Shown piece after piece: positions 17,973 to 26,340 of a stretch of DNA of 64,000 bases (position 1 is its first letter; the number at the start of each line of letters is the position of its first letter). The DNA comes from Vibrio gallicus (GTDB lineage Bacteria; Pseudomonadota; Gammaproteobacteria; Enterobacterales; Vibrionaceae). Both the position numbers and the translations under genes were made by a program. Location of the stretch: positions 62,001-126,000 of the forward strand of contig NZ_AP024871.1 of the NCBI RefSeq assembly GCF_024346875.1. Direction: 5' to 3'. The notes beneath the pieces were generated by a model, which saw only the letters and a program-made list of their open reading frames with translations, searched no databases and was not told the origin of the DNA.

Positions 17973-20756
17973 ATGGCCAGTATCCCTGAAAATCCGTTAA
18001 TTCTTATTGACGGTTCCTCATATTTGTACCGAGCATTTCATGCTTTCCCTGGCACCATGAGTAATGGTGAACACCCAACCAACGCCGTTTATGGTGTAGC
18101 GAATATGCTGCGTAGCATGATGCGTCAATTTGATAGCGAGCGTATTGCGGTTATCTTTGATGCTAAGGGCAAAACATTCAGGGATGATATGTATCCTGAA
18201 TATAAGGCAAATCGTCCACCGATGCCTGATGAACTGCGTAGCCAAATTGAACCTTTGCATACCCTAATTCGAGCCATGGGATTACCCCTGATATCTATTT
18301 CTGGTGTTGAAGCGGATGATGTTATCGGTACTTTGGCCGCCGCCGCATCAAGTAAGGGTATGCCTGTACTTATTAGTACAGGGGATAAAGATATGGCGCA
18401 GCTGGTGGATGAGAATGTCACCCTGATTAACACAATGACTAATGTAGTCATGGACCGAGAAGGTGTTATCGAGAAATTTGGGATTCCCCCAGAGCTGATA
18501 ATCGACTATTTGGCACTGATGGGGGATAAAGTAGATAACATCCCTGGTGTTCCTGGCGTTGGTGATAAAACTGCAACGGCTCTACTACAAGGTATTGGTA
18601 GCTTAGATACCTTGTATGAAAAACTGGATGATATTGCATCTTTAAGCTTCCGTGGCTCTAAGTCCATGTCTAAGAAGTTGGTTGAACATAAAGAATCCGC
18701 TTACCTTTCTTATCAGTTGGCGACGATTAAGCTCGATGTTGAACTAGATGTAACCCTTGAAGAATTAGTCAAATCACAACCCGATAAAGACCAACTGATA
18801 GCCTTGTACGGCAAGCTTGCGTTTAAATCTTGGTTGAATGAGTTATTAGATGGCGGTACTGGCGAGGTTAAGGCTGACCAAAAATCTGGACGTATTGCTA
18901 CCACTGCACCTGCGGTAGCAGCTGCGAGTATTAATATTGACCGTAGCCAGTATGAAACGGTACTGGAACAAGCCCAGTTTGAAAAGTGGCTAGAAAAACT
19001 AACAGCCGCTGACGTCTTTGCTATAGATACTGAAACAGATAGCCTTGATTATATGGTGGCAAATCTTATCGGGGTCTCATTTGCTACCGCGGAAGGTGAA
19101 GCAGCTTACGTACCCGTTGCCCACGACTATTTAGATGCTCCTCAGCAACTCGATAGAGATTACGTGCTGGAGCAACTCAAGGGGCTTTTAGAGGATGAAA
19201 ATCAAGCTAAGGTTGGACAGAACCTTAAATATGATGCCTCAGTATTAGCGCGTTATGGTATTGAGATGCGCGGTATTGCCTTCGATACTATGCTGGCTTC
19301 CTATGTCTACAATAGCGTAGGCGGAAAACACGATATGGATAGCCTTGCTTTACGCTTCCTACAGCATCCGTGTATCTCATTTGAACAAATTGCCGGCAAG
19401 GGTAAAAAGCAATTAACCTTTAACCAAATAGACCTTGAACAAGCTTCTCCGTATGCAGCTGAAGATGCCGATGTGACCCTGAGACTGCACAATCATATCA
19501 ATGGTTTGCTTGAAGATGATGAACAGTTAAACCGTGTTTATCAAGAGATAGAAATGCCGCTTGTGCCAGTACTATCGCGTATTGAGCGTACTGGGGTGTT
19601 TATTGATGATATGTTGCTGTCGGCGCAGTCTCAAGAGATTGCCCAGCGCCTCGATGAACTGCAAGCGAAAGCCTTTGAAATCGCAGGCAAGGAATTTAAC
19701 CTAAGTTCACCAAAACAGCTGCAAGCTATTCTGTTTGATGAGATGGCGCTACCTGTGATTAAGAAAACGCCATCGGGCGCACCGTCAACAAACGAAGAAG
19801 TGCTACAAGAGCTTGCTCTTGATTACCCTTTGCCAAAGCTTATTCTGGAACATCGCGGTCTGGCGAAGCTTAAATCGACCTATACCGATAAATTACCTAA
19901 GATGATAAACCCGACGACTGGTCGCGTTCACACCTCATATCATCAAGGTGTTACAGCCACAGGTCGCCTTTCTTCAACCGATCCAAACCTACAGAATATT
20001 CCAATCAGAAATCAGGAAGGGCGACGTATTCGTCAGGCATTTGTTGCCCCACATGGCTGGAAGATTCTTGCCGTCGATTACTCTCAGATTGAATTGCGCA
20101 TCATGGCACATTTAAGTGGTGATGAAGCTCTGCTAGATGCATTCCGTACTGGTAAAGATATCCATGCAGCCACAGCTGCTGAGATTATCGGGGTGAGTAT
20201 AGATGAAGTGTCAAGTGAGCAACGCCGTCGTGCCAAAGCGGTAAACTTTGGTCTGATCTATGGGATGAGTGCGTTTGGCCTAGCTAAACAACTCGGTATA
20301 TCTCGTGGCGAGGCTCAGCATTATATGGATACCTATTTCGAGCGCTATCCTGGGGTGATGCAGTATATGGAAGAAACGCGTAGCCAAGCGAGTGAGCAAG
20401 GCTTCGTAGAAACCATCTATGGCCGAAAATTGTATCTTCCAGAGATAAAATCACGCAATGGAATGCGACGTAAAGCTGCCGAGCGCGCTGCCATCAATGC
20501 ACCAATGCAGGGGACTGCTGCGGATATCATTAAGAAAGCAATGTTACTGGTTGATAACTGGATTGAAGCCCAGAGCGGAGAGCCGAAGGTGCGTATGCTT
20601 ATGCAAGTGCACGATGAATTGGTATTTGAAGTTCGTGAAGATGCATTACAAGAAATTGAAAGTAACATACGTAATTTAATGGAATCAGCTGCCGAACTGG
20701 ATGTTCCACTAATTGCGGATGCAGGGCGTGGTGATAACTGGGATCAAGCTCACTAG
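17973..20756 (+). CDS. polA: DNA polymerase I
   Basis: Repair and Okazaki-fragment polymerase with three activities. The 927-residue protein has the 5'-3' exonuclease (about 1-300, [40 protein letters not shown]), a 3'-5' proofreading domain starting near 335 with an intact DTETD motif at about 352-356, and the polymerase domain with motif [10 protein letters not shown] (~700), motif [14 protein letters not shown] (~752) and motif [10 protein letters not shown] (~880). Length matches E. coli PolI (928). Followed by spf and engB, as in E. coli. Confidence 0.98.
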   Translation: MASIPENPLILIDGSSYLYRAFHAFPGTMSNGEHPTNAVYGVANMLRSMMRQFDSERIAVIFDAKGKTFRDDMYPEYKANRPPMPDELRSQIEPLHTLIRAMGLPLISISGVEADDVIGTLAAAASSKGMPVLISTGDKDMAQLVDENVTLINTMTNVVMDREGVIEKFGIPPELIIDYLALMGDKVDNIPGVPGVGDKTATALLQGIGSLDTLYEKLDDIASLSFRGSKSMSKKLVEHKESAYLSYQLATIKLDVELDVTLEELVKSQPDKDQLIALYGKLAFKSWLNELLDGGTGEVKADQKSGRIATTAPAVAAASINIDRSQYETVLEQAQFEKWLEKLTAADVFAIDTETDSLDYMVANLIGVSFATAEGEAAYVPVAHDYLDAPQQLDRDYVLEQLKGLLEDENQAKVGQNLKYDASVLARYGIEMRGIAFDTMLASYVYNSVGGKHDMDSLALRFLQHPCISFEQIAGKGKKQLTFNQIDLEQASPYAAEDADVTLRLHNHINGLLEDDEQLNRVYQEIEMPLVPVLSRIERTGVFIDDMLLSAQSQEIAQRLDELQAKAFEIAGKEFNLSSPKQLQAILFDEMALPVIKKTPSGAPSTNEEVLQELALDYPLPKLILEHRGLAKLKSTYTDKLPKMINPTTGRVHTSYHQGVTATGRLSSTDPNLQNIPIRNQEGRRIRQAFVAPHGWKILAVDYSQIELRIMAHLSGDEALLDAFRTGKDIHAATAAEIIGVSIDEVSSEQRRRAKAVNFGLIYGMSAFGLAKQLGISRGEAQHYMDTYFERYPGVMQYMEETRSQASEQGFVETIYGRKLYLPEIKSRNGMRRKAAERAAINAPMQGTAADIIKKAMLLVDNWIEAQSGEPKVRMLMQVHDELVFEVREDALQEIESNIRNLMESAAELDVPLIADAGRGDNWDQAH

Positions 20757-20788
20757 CGTACTTTTGCCCTGATTTTCACCATAAATAT

Positions 20789-20817
20789 AGAGCCAGCTCG
20801 CAGAGTTGGCTCTTTTT
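20789..20817 (+). terminator. Terminator of polA
   Basis: 10-bp stem AGAGCCAGCT/AGTTGGCTCT with one G-T wobble, loop CGCAG, followed by six T. Confidence 0.92.
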
Positions 20818-20897
20818 TGTATTCTAGCGTCAGGAATTTCCATTTTTTGGTTGTATGTAGTAAAACCAAAATAGGTGAAAAAAAACTACAAAAATAG

Positions 20898-20925
20898 TTG
20901 CGTTTAGTATGATTTATAGTAAATT
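20898..20925 (+). promoter_or_regulatory. Promoter of spf
   Basis: TTGCGT (20898-20903), 16-bp spacer, TAAATT (20920-20925), placed 7 bp before the expected Spot 42 start. In E. coli this promoter is repressed by CRP-cAMP; I see no strong CRP palindrome here. Confidence 0.55.
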
Positions 20926-20932
20926 AGATCGG

Positions 20933-21039
20933 GTAGGGTACAGAGGTAAGATGTTCCATCTTTCAGACCTTTTGTTTCACGTTATTTGAATTTTTCTAAA
21001 TTCACACGCCTCAGCTATTTATTGGCTGGGGCGTTTTTT
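20933..21039 (+). ncRNA. spf: Spot 42 small regulatory RNA
   Basis: Hfq-dependent sRNA that represses catabolic and transport mRNAs when glucose is available. The first 40 or so bases are almost identical to E. coli Spot 42 (GTAGGGTACAGAGGTAAGAT and the TCTTTCAGACCTTTT stretch), including the unpaired target-binding region. It ends with a terminator stem ACGCCTCAGC/GCTGGGGCGT and six T. The middle differs from E. coli. Location between polA and engB is the conserved site. Confidence 0.96.
20951..20989 (+). CDS. Possible SpfP-like 12-residue peptide inside Spot 42
   Basis: The frame ATG to TGA inside Spot 42 encodes MFHLSDLLFHVI. E. coli Spot 42 was reported to encode the 15-residue SpfP from the same ATG (residues beginning MFYLSDLLLHVI, as I recall). 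Here 10 of 12 residues agree and the stop comes three codons earlier. GAGGTAAG just before the ATG can serve as ribosome site. Conservation may reflect the RNA's base-pairing rather than the peptide. Confidence 0.45.
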   Translation: MFHLSDLLFHVI

Positions 21040-21051
21040 ATTGTCTGAAAT

Positions 21052-21079
21052 AAAATAACGCGACCTTAAGGTCGCGTTA
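21052..21079 (-). terminator. Terminator of engB
   Basis: Perfect 10-bp stem TAACGCGACC/GGTCGCGTTA with loop TTAA. On the minus strand it is followed by TTTTATTT. A second perfect 10-bp hairpin (21091-21113) covers the engB stop codon but has no T-run. Confidence 0.85.
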
Positions 21080-21108
21080 ATGTGTTTTGCACTAAGAGTA
21101 GCCTACTC

Positions 21109-21765
21109 TTAGTTTGTTTCTGTCTCATCAGATGGTAGATCTTGTTCCATTGCAGGGGCAAACCAGGTATCTAATCGCGCTCTTAGCTGATCAACACCAA
21201 TCCCTTTTAATGACGAGAACACGTCAACCTTCACATCCCCACCAAAGGCGAGAGAGTTTTCTCGTACTTTTAGTAGGGTAGCTTTGCGAGCCCCACTTTT
21301 TAGTTTATCGGCTTTGGTCAGTAGAACTTGTACCGGGATACCTGAATCTACAGCCCAGTAGACCATCTGCTGGTCTAGATCTTTCATTGGGTGGCGGATA
21401 TCCATCAACACGACCAAGCCTTTTAAACATTCACGCTTTTGTAGGTATTCACCTAAGCTCTTCTGCCATTTCTTTTTTAGTTCCAGTGGAACTTGTGCAA
21501 ACCCATATCCAGGAAGATCCACGATATGGCAGTTTTCATCAACCTTGAAAAGGTTAATTAGCTGAGTTCGACCAGGTGTTTTACTGGTCTTAGCTAGGCT
21601 TCTTTGATTGGTAAGGCGGTTTAATGCACTTGATTTACCCGCATTCGAGCGACCGGCAAACGCGACTTCGATACCTTCATCTTCAGGTAAATGGCGAATA
21701 TCAGGGGCACTAGTAATGAAATGTGTGTTTTGATAATGAATTTTTGCGCTCACTGTTAACTCCAT
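21109..21765 (-). CDS. engB: Ribosome-biogenesis GTPase EngB (YihA/YsxC)
   Basis: Essential GTPase for 50S assembly. The 218-residue protein has P-loop GRSNAGKSS near residues 38-46, the G2 region [10 protein letters not shown]3 DLPGYGFA, G4 TKADKL and a G5 region near SSLKG, all typical of the TrmE-Era-EngB group. It reads toward spf and polA, as its E. coli orthologue does. The ribosome site before ATG 21765 is weak, but no better start is seen. Confidence 0.96.
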   Translation of the reverse strand: MELTVSAKIHYQNTHFITSAPDIRHLPEDEGIEVAFAGRSNAGKSSALNRLTNQRSLAKTSKTPGRTQLINLFKVDENCHIVDLPGYGFAQVPLELKKKWQKSLGEYLQKRECLKGLVVLMDIRHPMKDLDQQMVYWAVDSGIPVQVLLTKADKLKSGARKATLLKVRENSLAFGGDVKVDVFSSLKGIGVDQLRARLDTWFAPAMEQDLPSDETETN

Positions 21766-21962
21766 CGCGACTTTGTGTAGTCGATTGATTACTTTTTTGT
21801 GAAATTGTGTAAAATAGCCGTGCTCGGCATTAGTTCGCCTATTCTAACACGACAACAGGCGGCACCTAGGGCTAGATGCCCTTTTCAGGTACTTTTTTCA
21901 ATTTAGAAGATAGCTCTGAGCAAATTGTAGTTTCTGAAGCTCAAACTTTGTAATGGAATGTC

Positions 21963-22580
21963 ATGAAAAAAATAGCACTACTCTTTTCGGTCTTAGTCAG
22001 TTGTTCGGCAGTAGCAAGTGGTAATATCGAAGCTGGAAAAGCAAAATCAGCAACTTGTGCTGCCTGCCACGGTGTGGACGGAAACAGCATGATCGCTATG
22101 TATCCTAATCTAGCCGGCCAACACGAGAAGTATCTCGAAAAGCAGCTTAAAGATCTTAAACTAGGCGCAATGAGCGGCGGTAAGCAAGGTCGATATGACC
22201 CTGCAATGAGCGCTATGGCTGTGCCACTTACCGAGCAAGATATGGCCGATTTAGCCGCCTATTATGCTTCAATGCCTGCGGCTGAAATGAACACGCCTGA
22301 GAATGTCGTGGAGCAGGGCCAAGAATTGTACCTTGCAGGAAATGCAGAGCGCGGCATTACAGCTTGCGTAGCGTGTCATGGACCAAGAGGTAACGGTACT
22401 AGCTTGTCAGGGTTCCCTAAAATATCTGGACAACATGCTGATTATATTAAAGCTCAGCTGGAAAAATTTGCCTCTGCAGATCGTAGCAATGACCTCAATG
22501 AAATGATGCACGATGTTGCCAAAAAGCTTACCGAAGAAGAAATGGATGTGCTTGCTAAATATGTTGGCGGACTACATTAA
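21963..22580 (+). CDS. Diheme cytochrome c4
   Basis: Periplasmic electron carrier that feeds cbb3-type oxidases. The 205-residue protein has a signal peptide (about residues 1-18, ending AVASG), and two class I cytochrome c domains with heme sites CAACH (near 36-40) and CVACH (near 136-140). Each domain has a later Met that could be the sixth ligand (for instance MSAMAVPL). Located divergent from engB across about 197 bp. Confidence 0.95.
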   Translation: MKKIALLFSVLVSCSAVASGNIEAGKAKSATCAACHGVDGNSMIAMYPNLAGQHEKYLEKQLKDLKLGAMSGGKQGRYDPAMSAMAVPLTEQDMADLAAYYASMPAAEMNTPENVVEQGQELYLAGNAERGITACVACHGPRGNGTSLSGFPKISGQHADYIKAQLEKFASADRSNDLNEMMHDVAKKLTEEEMDVLAKYVGGLH

Positions 22581-22604
22581 TTCTCACTAATCTTGCTTTT
22601 AAGA

Positions 22605-22636
22605 AATGCCTCAAGATATATCTTGGGGCATTTTTG
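22605..22636 (+). terminator. Terminator of the cytochrome c4 gene
   Basis: 12-bp stem AATGCCTCAAGA/TCTTGGGGCATT with one G-T wobble and loop TATA, followed by TTTTTGT-like sequence. Confidence 0.9.
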
Positions 22637-22693
22637 TATTTAGCCCCTTATGTCGATGAAATCGGAATTCGTCAAAATGTGATCGGGGTGCTT

Positions 22694-22699
22694 TATAAT
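22694..22699 (+). promoter_or_regulatory. -10 element of the Csr-type RNA
   Basis: A perfect TATAAT. The -35 region (about 22671-22676, GTCAAA) is poor, which fits dependence on an activator such as VarA/UvrY. I could not find a clear VarA/UvrY palindrome. Confidence 0.55.
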
Positions 22700-22705
22700 C
22701 AGATT

Positions 22706-23022
22706 GCGTATTTTTACAGCAAGAGTAAAGTGGTCTGTGTCGAATGGACGAGATGTTACTGCTCGGCTTTTGCCTCAGTATCTTTGTTCAGGATGACATA
22801 GGGAATGGCTTCGCACACCAGGCGGAACATGGGAAAACATAGGATGGTTTGATTTCTCAGGTCGAGAACCCAGATAGGAATGGCGACGGATGCGCCACAG
22901 CAGATGGAAATTGTTAAGGAAGATAAAACTCATCAGGAAGATGAAAAACAATAAATCTGGCACGGAAAGCATTAAGAACAAAAGGAATTTATAAAGCGAT
23001 AGGTGATCCTATCGCTTTTTTA
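22706..23022 (+). ncRNA. csrC: CsrB/CsrC-family small RNA that sequesters CsrA
   Basis: Noncoding stretch with 13 GGA motifs between 22746 and 22986, many in AGGA or CGGA contexts and several in hairpin loops, such as TGGCG-ACGGATG-CGCCA and CATC-AGGAA-GATG. It ends in a strong terminator. GGA-loop repeats are the CsrA-binding hallmark. In E. coli, csrC lies between yihA (engB) and yihI; here it lies between engB-cytochrome c4 and yihI. The symbol is by position; Vibrio names may be csrB or csrD. The 5' end is set from the TATAAT and is approximate. Confidence 0.85.
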
Positions 23023-23028
23023 TTTTTT
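22993..23028 (+). terminator. Terminator of the Csr-type RNA
   Basis: Perfect 11-bp stem AAAGCGATAGG/CCTATCGCTTT, loop TGAT, followed by TTTATTTTTT. Confidence 0.95.
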
Positions 23029-23105
23029 GAATATTGTGGATTTTTTCTACACTCTTATCGCATATTTTGTTAAGTTGCGCCTCTTATTGATCTAAGGCAC
23101 CTCGA

Positions 23106-23756
23106 ATGTACACTTGTCCCCTTTGTAATGAATCGGATATCCAGTTCTACTGGGAGGATAAACGCAGGCAATATTTGCAATGCCAGTGTTGTAAACTGGT
23201 GTTTGTAGAACCAAGCCAGCGCTTGTCATCGGAGCAAGAGAAAGCTATCTACGATCAGCATGAAAATAGCCCTAATGATGAGGGTTATCGCCGGTTCTTA
23301 TCACGTATCGCAGACCCACTGGGTGAGCGAATAGGTGAAAATAAACATGGTTTAGATTTTGGCTGTGGCCCAGGCCCAGCATTAGCTATGATGATGAGAG
23401 AGCAGGGACACTTGGTTGACCTATTCGATCTCTATTATTACCCAGAGATAGAGGTCTTAGATAATCGATATGATTTTGTTACCGCTACTGAGGTAATAGA
23501 GCATCTATATCAACCTAATGAGGTCTGGCAACAATGGTTAAAGCTATTAAAGCCGGGCGCTTGGTTGGGATTAATGACTAAACTGGTGCGAGATGTAGAA
23601 GCGTTCTCTACCTGGCACTATAAAAATGATCAAACACACGTACTATTCTTTAGCCGAGCGACATTTGAATATTTGGCTGAGCGAGATAACCTAGAACTAG
23701 AGTTTATCGGAAACGACGTAATTTTATTGAGGAAGTCGAATCATGAGTCGACATAA
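23106..23756 (+). CDS. Class I SAM-dependent methyltransferase with N-terminal Cys cluster
   Basis: Probable SAM methyltransferase of the Methyltransf_23 type; substrate unknown. The 216-residue protein opens with CPLC (4-7) and a second pair in CQCCK (near 27-31), a zinc-ribbon-like module, then the SAM motif LDFGCGPGPA near 80-89 and the post-II TATEVIEHL near 123. ATG 23106 follows a plain AT-rich leader. It overlaps yihI by 14 bp, so the two are probably translated together. It could modify RNA or a small metabolite; the sequence does not say. Confidence 0.85.
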   Translation: MYTCPLCNESDIQFYWEDKRRQYLQCQCCKLVFVEPSQRLSSEQEKAIYDQHENSPNDEGYRRFLSRIADPLGERIGENKHGLDFGCGPGPALAMMMREQGHLVDLFDLYYYPEIEVLDNRYDFVTATEVIEHLYQPNEVWQQWLKLLKPGAWLGLMTKLVRDVEAFSTWHYKNDQTHVLFFSRATFEYLAERDNLELEFIGNDVILLRKSNHEST

Positions 23757-24300
23757 AAAATCAAGACAGCCGGGTTCTACTGGCGATACAGACCTAATCG
23801 TAACCCGCAATCGCTCTCAGTCTGATGTAGACGGGCGCCTGCGCAAGAAAGAAAAAAAGCGTAAAGGTTTAAAAACCGGAAATCGCCATTCTGAAGCGAG
23901 TACTAAGCGTGATATTACAGGTCGTGAAATTAGAGACCCACGTATTGGTTCTAAGAAGAAGATCCAATTAGTTGTTGAGAAAGCGTCGAAGGCAACACCA
24001 ACTCAGCGTAAGCTGAATGCTCAGCAAGAGCTAGATGCGTTAGAAAATGATGCACAACTAAATGTGTTGCTTGACCGCATTGATAACGGCGAATCTCTAG
24101 GTGCTGGTCTACAGTCATATGTTGATGAGAAGCTGGATCGTATCGAGGTGCTAATGAAGCAAGTTGGCTTACTTGAGCCTGAATTTGAACCTGAAGTTGA
24201 ATCAAAGCCAATGACGACTAAAGTGAAATCTAAGTCTAAATCGGAAGCTGATTTATTGGCAGAATTTGAAGACCTAGATTTGAGTGATTTCGAGGGCTAA
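23743..24300 (+). CDS. yihI: Der GTPase-activating protein YihI
   Basis: In E. coli YihI activates the GTPase of Der (EngA) and modulates 50S maturation. The 185-residue protein has the very basic N-terminal half typical of the family (RLRKKEKKRKGLKTGNR), the central conserved LDALENDAQLNVLLDRID and QSYVDEKLDRIEVLM, and a longer acidic tail (EFEDLDLSDFEG) than E. coli's. It follows the methyltransferase with a 14-bp overlap and precedes a membrane protein by 6 bp. Confidence 0.92.
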   Translation: MSRHKKSRQPGSTGDTDLIVTRNRSQSDVDGRLRKKEKKRKGLKTGNRHSEASTKRDITGREIRDPRIGSKKKIQLVVEKASKATPTQRKLNAQQELDALENDAQLNVLLDRIDNGESLGAGLQSYVDEKLDRIEVLMKQVGLLEPEFEPEVESKPMTTKVKSKSKSEADLLAEFEDLDLSDFEG

Positions 24301-24306
24301 TAATCG

Positions 24307-24795
24307 ATGAATCTCACTGCATTAGTTATAGCTGGTAGCACGGTTGTTATTGGCCTTGCAGTTTATGCGACCCACTTACTGTTGAAGTTGCGTAAGCAAA
24401 AACAGCTTATTATCCAGCATCGAAAACTAGCAGTTGCAAAGCGCAACGCAAAAATTTTTGAGAGCGTGGATACCTTGTGCCTAGCTGGAATTCAAGGGCA
24501 GTGTGATTTGTCAGAATTGAGTATTCGTTTGTGTAATATTTTGGATTATGTTCAAGATGAGCAACGAATTGATGTTGCCAAGCGCTTCCCTGCCTTAAAT
24601 GAGCTATTTACTGTAGTCAAAGATATGGCTAGAGGTGATGAGCGACAAGCGCTACCTAAGCAAGAGCGTATGCGCCAAAATCTAGAGCGCCAAAAAGCAG
24701 AGTCGCGTTTGAACGATGCAATCCTTGAAGAGCTTAAGCAGCTACAAGCAATTATTGCACCGTTGAATACTCAAATAGCGGTTACAATGACCTAA
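24307..24795 (+). CDS. Membrane-anchored DUF2489-like protein
   Basis: Function unknown. The 162-residue protein has one N-terminal transmembrane segment (about residues 5-26) then a cytoplasmic, charged, helical domain with LRKQKQLIIQHRK and a C-terminal Leu/Gln-rich coiled coil. It resembles the DUF2489 family found next to yihI and hemN in gammaproteobacteria. Only 6 bp after yihI, so it likely belongs to the same operon as the methyltransferase and yihI. Confidence 0.75.
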   Translation: MNLTALVIAGSTVVIGLAVYATHLLLKLRKQKQLIIQHRKLAVAKRNAKIFESVDTLCLAGIQGQCDLSELSIRLCNILDYVQDEQRIDVAKRFPALNELFTVVKDMARGDERQALPKQERMRQNLERQKAESRLNDAILEELKQLQAIIAPLNTQIAVTMT

Positions 24796-24910
24796 ATTAT
24801 CTTTGATGGCGTGATCTCCTTAACAGTTACGGCTTACATTTTTTGTAGAGTAGAGGGGGCGTCATCTTGCTGTGGCAAAATACCCCTCCTAAAGTCGTAC
24901 CTAGGATCTC

Positions 24911-26287
24911 ATGATGTCTAAACCACAAATTATCTGGGATCAGAGTATGTTGGATAAATACAACTATTCTGGCCCTCGCTATACCTCTTATCCAACTGCG
25001 GTTGAGTTTCATGAGGCGTTTACGGTAGCGGAACTCGACATGGCTTATATGCAGTATCCGGATAGACCGTTGTCTTTATATATCCATATCCCATTTTGTC
25101 ACAAGCTGTGTTACTACTGTGGGTGTAACAAGGTTATTACTCGCCATCAGCATAAAGCGGATGAATATCTCGAAGTTCTTGAGCATGAAATTCGTGAAAA
25201 AGCGGCATTACTTGGCAACCGAACCGTTACCCAACTCCATTTTGGTGGCGGTACACCTACCTTTTTGACTAAGAAGCAGATTAGCCGATTGATGGAAGTC
25301 ATCTATCAGGAATTTAGCTTCAATGATAAAGCTGAGATCAGTATCGAGGTTGACCCGCGAGAGATTGAGCTTGATATGCTTGACCATCTGCGCAGTCATG
25401 GGTTCAATCGTTTAAGTATTGGTGTTCAGGATTTCAATAAGGAAGTTCAAAAGGTTGTTAACCGTGAGCAAGATGAAACCTTTATCTTCGATATGGTGGC
25501 CCGTGCTCGCGATCTAGGCTTTAGGTCGACCAATCTTGACCTTATCTATGGATTACCACTACAAACCCCTGAAAGCTTTGCTACGACCCTACAGCAGGTA
25601 TTAACCCTACGCCCAGGGCGTCTTTCCGTGTTTAATTACGCTCATATGCCATCGTTATTTGCAGCTCAGCGTAAGATTAGAGACCAAGACCTGCCAACTT
25701 CAGCGCAGCGTATGGCTATCCTACAGCAAAGTATTCAAACCCTGACGGATGCAGGTTATCAGTTTATCGGTATGGACCACTTTGCCTTACCTGAAGATGA
25801 GCTAGCTATTGCTCAACGTGAAGGCAAGCTACATCGAAACTTCCAAGGTTACACTACTCAAGGTGAGTGTGATCTTATTGGCTTCGGTGTTTCGGCTATT
25901 TCTATGGTAGGTGATACCTATGCTCAGAATCAGAAAGAACTAAAATATTATTACGCACAAATGAATGAGACGCGTCATGCTCTCTGGAAAGGGGTGTCAC
26001 TTAGTAGTGATGACCTGTTGCGTCGTGAAGTCATCAAACAGCTTATGTGTAATTTCGAACTCGATAAGCAAGCGATTGAAGCTCAATTTGGTATAGACTT
26101 TAACCACTATTTTGCTGAAGACTTAGGGTTACTACAAACCTTTATCAATGATGATTTGGTAACCGTCTCAGAGGAGAAAATTGAGGTTAATTTACGCGGC
26201 CGGATGTTGATCCGTAATATCTGTATGTGTTTTGATAAATACTTCAGAGCGAAGGCCAGACAGCAGCAGTTCTCTCGCGTTATCTAA
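24911..26287 (+). CDS. hemN: Oxygen-independent coproporphyrinogen III dehydrogenase
   Basis: Radical SAM enzyme converting coproporphyrinogen III to protoporphyrinogen IX without oxygen. The 458-residue protein has the FeS/SAM motif CHKLCYYCGC near residues 63-72 (CxxxCxxC), the SAM motif GGGTPTFL, and the YIHIPFC lead-in. Length equals E. coli HemN (457). Two ATG codons at 24911 and 24914; AGGA upstream fits either. Convergent with ntrC across a shared terminator. Confidence 0.97.
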   Translation: MMSKPQIIWDQSMLDKYNYSGPRYTSYPTAVEFHEAFTVAELDMAYMQYPDRPLSLYIHIPFCHKLCYYCGCNKVITRHQHKADEYLEVLEHEIREKAALLGNRTVTQLHFGGGTPTFLTKKQISRLMEVIYQEFSFNDKAEISIEVDPREIELDMLDHLRSHGFNRLSIGVQDFNKEVQKVVNREQDETFIFDMVARARDLGFRSTNLDLIYGLPLQTPESFATTLQQVLTLRPGRLSVFNYAHMPSLFAAQRKIRDQDLPTSAQRMAILQQSIQTLTDAGYQFIGMDHFALPEDELAIAQREGKLHRNFQGYTTQGECDLIGFGVSAISMVGDTYAQNQKELKYYYAQMNETRHALWKGVSLSSDDLLRREVIKQLMCNFELDKQAIEAQFGIDFNHYFAEDLGLLQTFINDDLVTVSEEKIEVNLRGRMLIRNICMCFDKYFRAKARQQQFSRVI

Positions 26288-26320
26288 AATAATAAGCCAC
26301 CTGATAAAGGTGGCTTATTT
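26288..26320. terminator. Bidirectional terminator between hemN and ntrC
   Basis: Perfect 12-bp stem AATAAGCCACCT/AGGTGGCTTATT, loop GATAA; T-rich on both sides. Confidence 0.9.
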
Positions 26321-26340
26321 GTCTCAACAAGCTAGAAAAT

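Noticed and set aside
22775..22981. 68-codon minus-strand frame in the engB-yihI interval
   Set aside because: Lies inside the GGA-rich Csr RNA; its hydrophobic appearance arises from the complement of purine-rich sequence.
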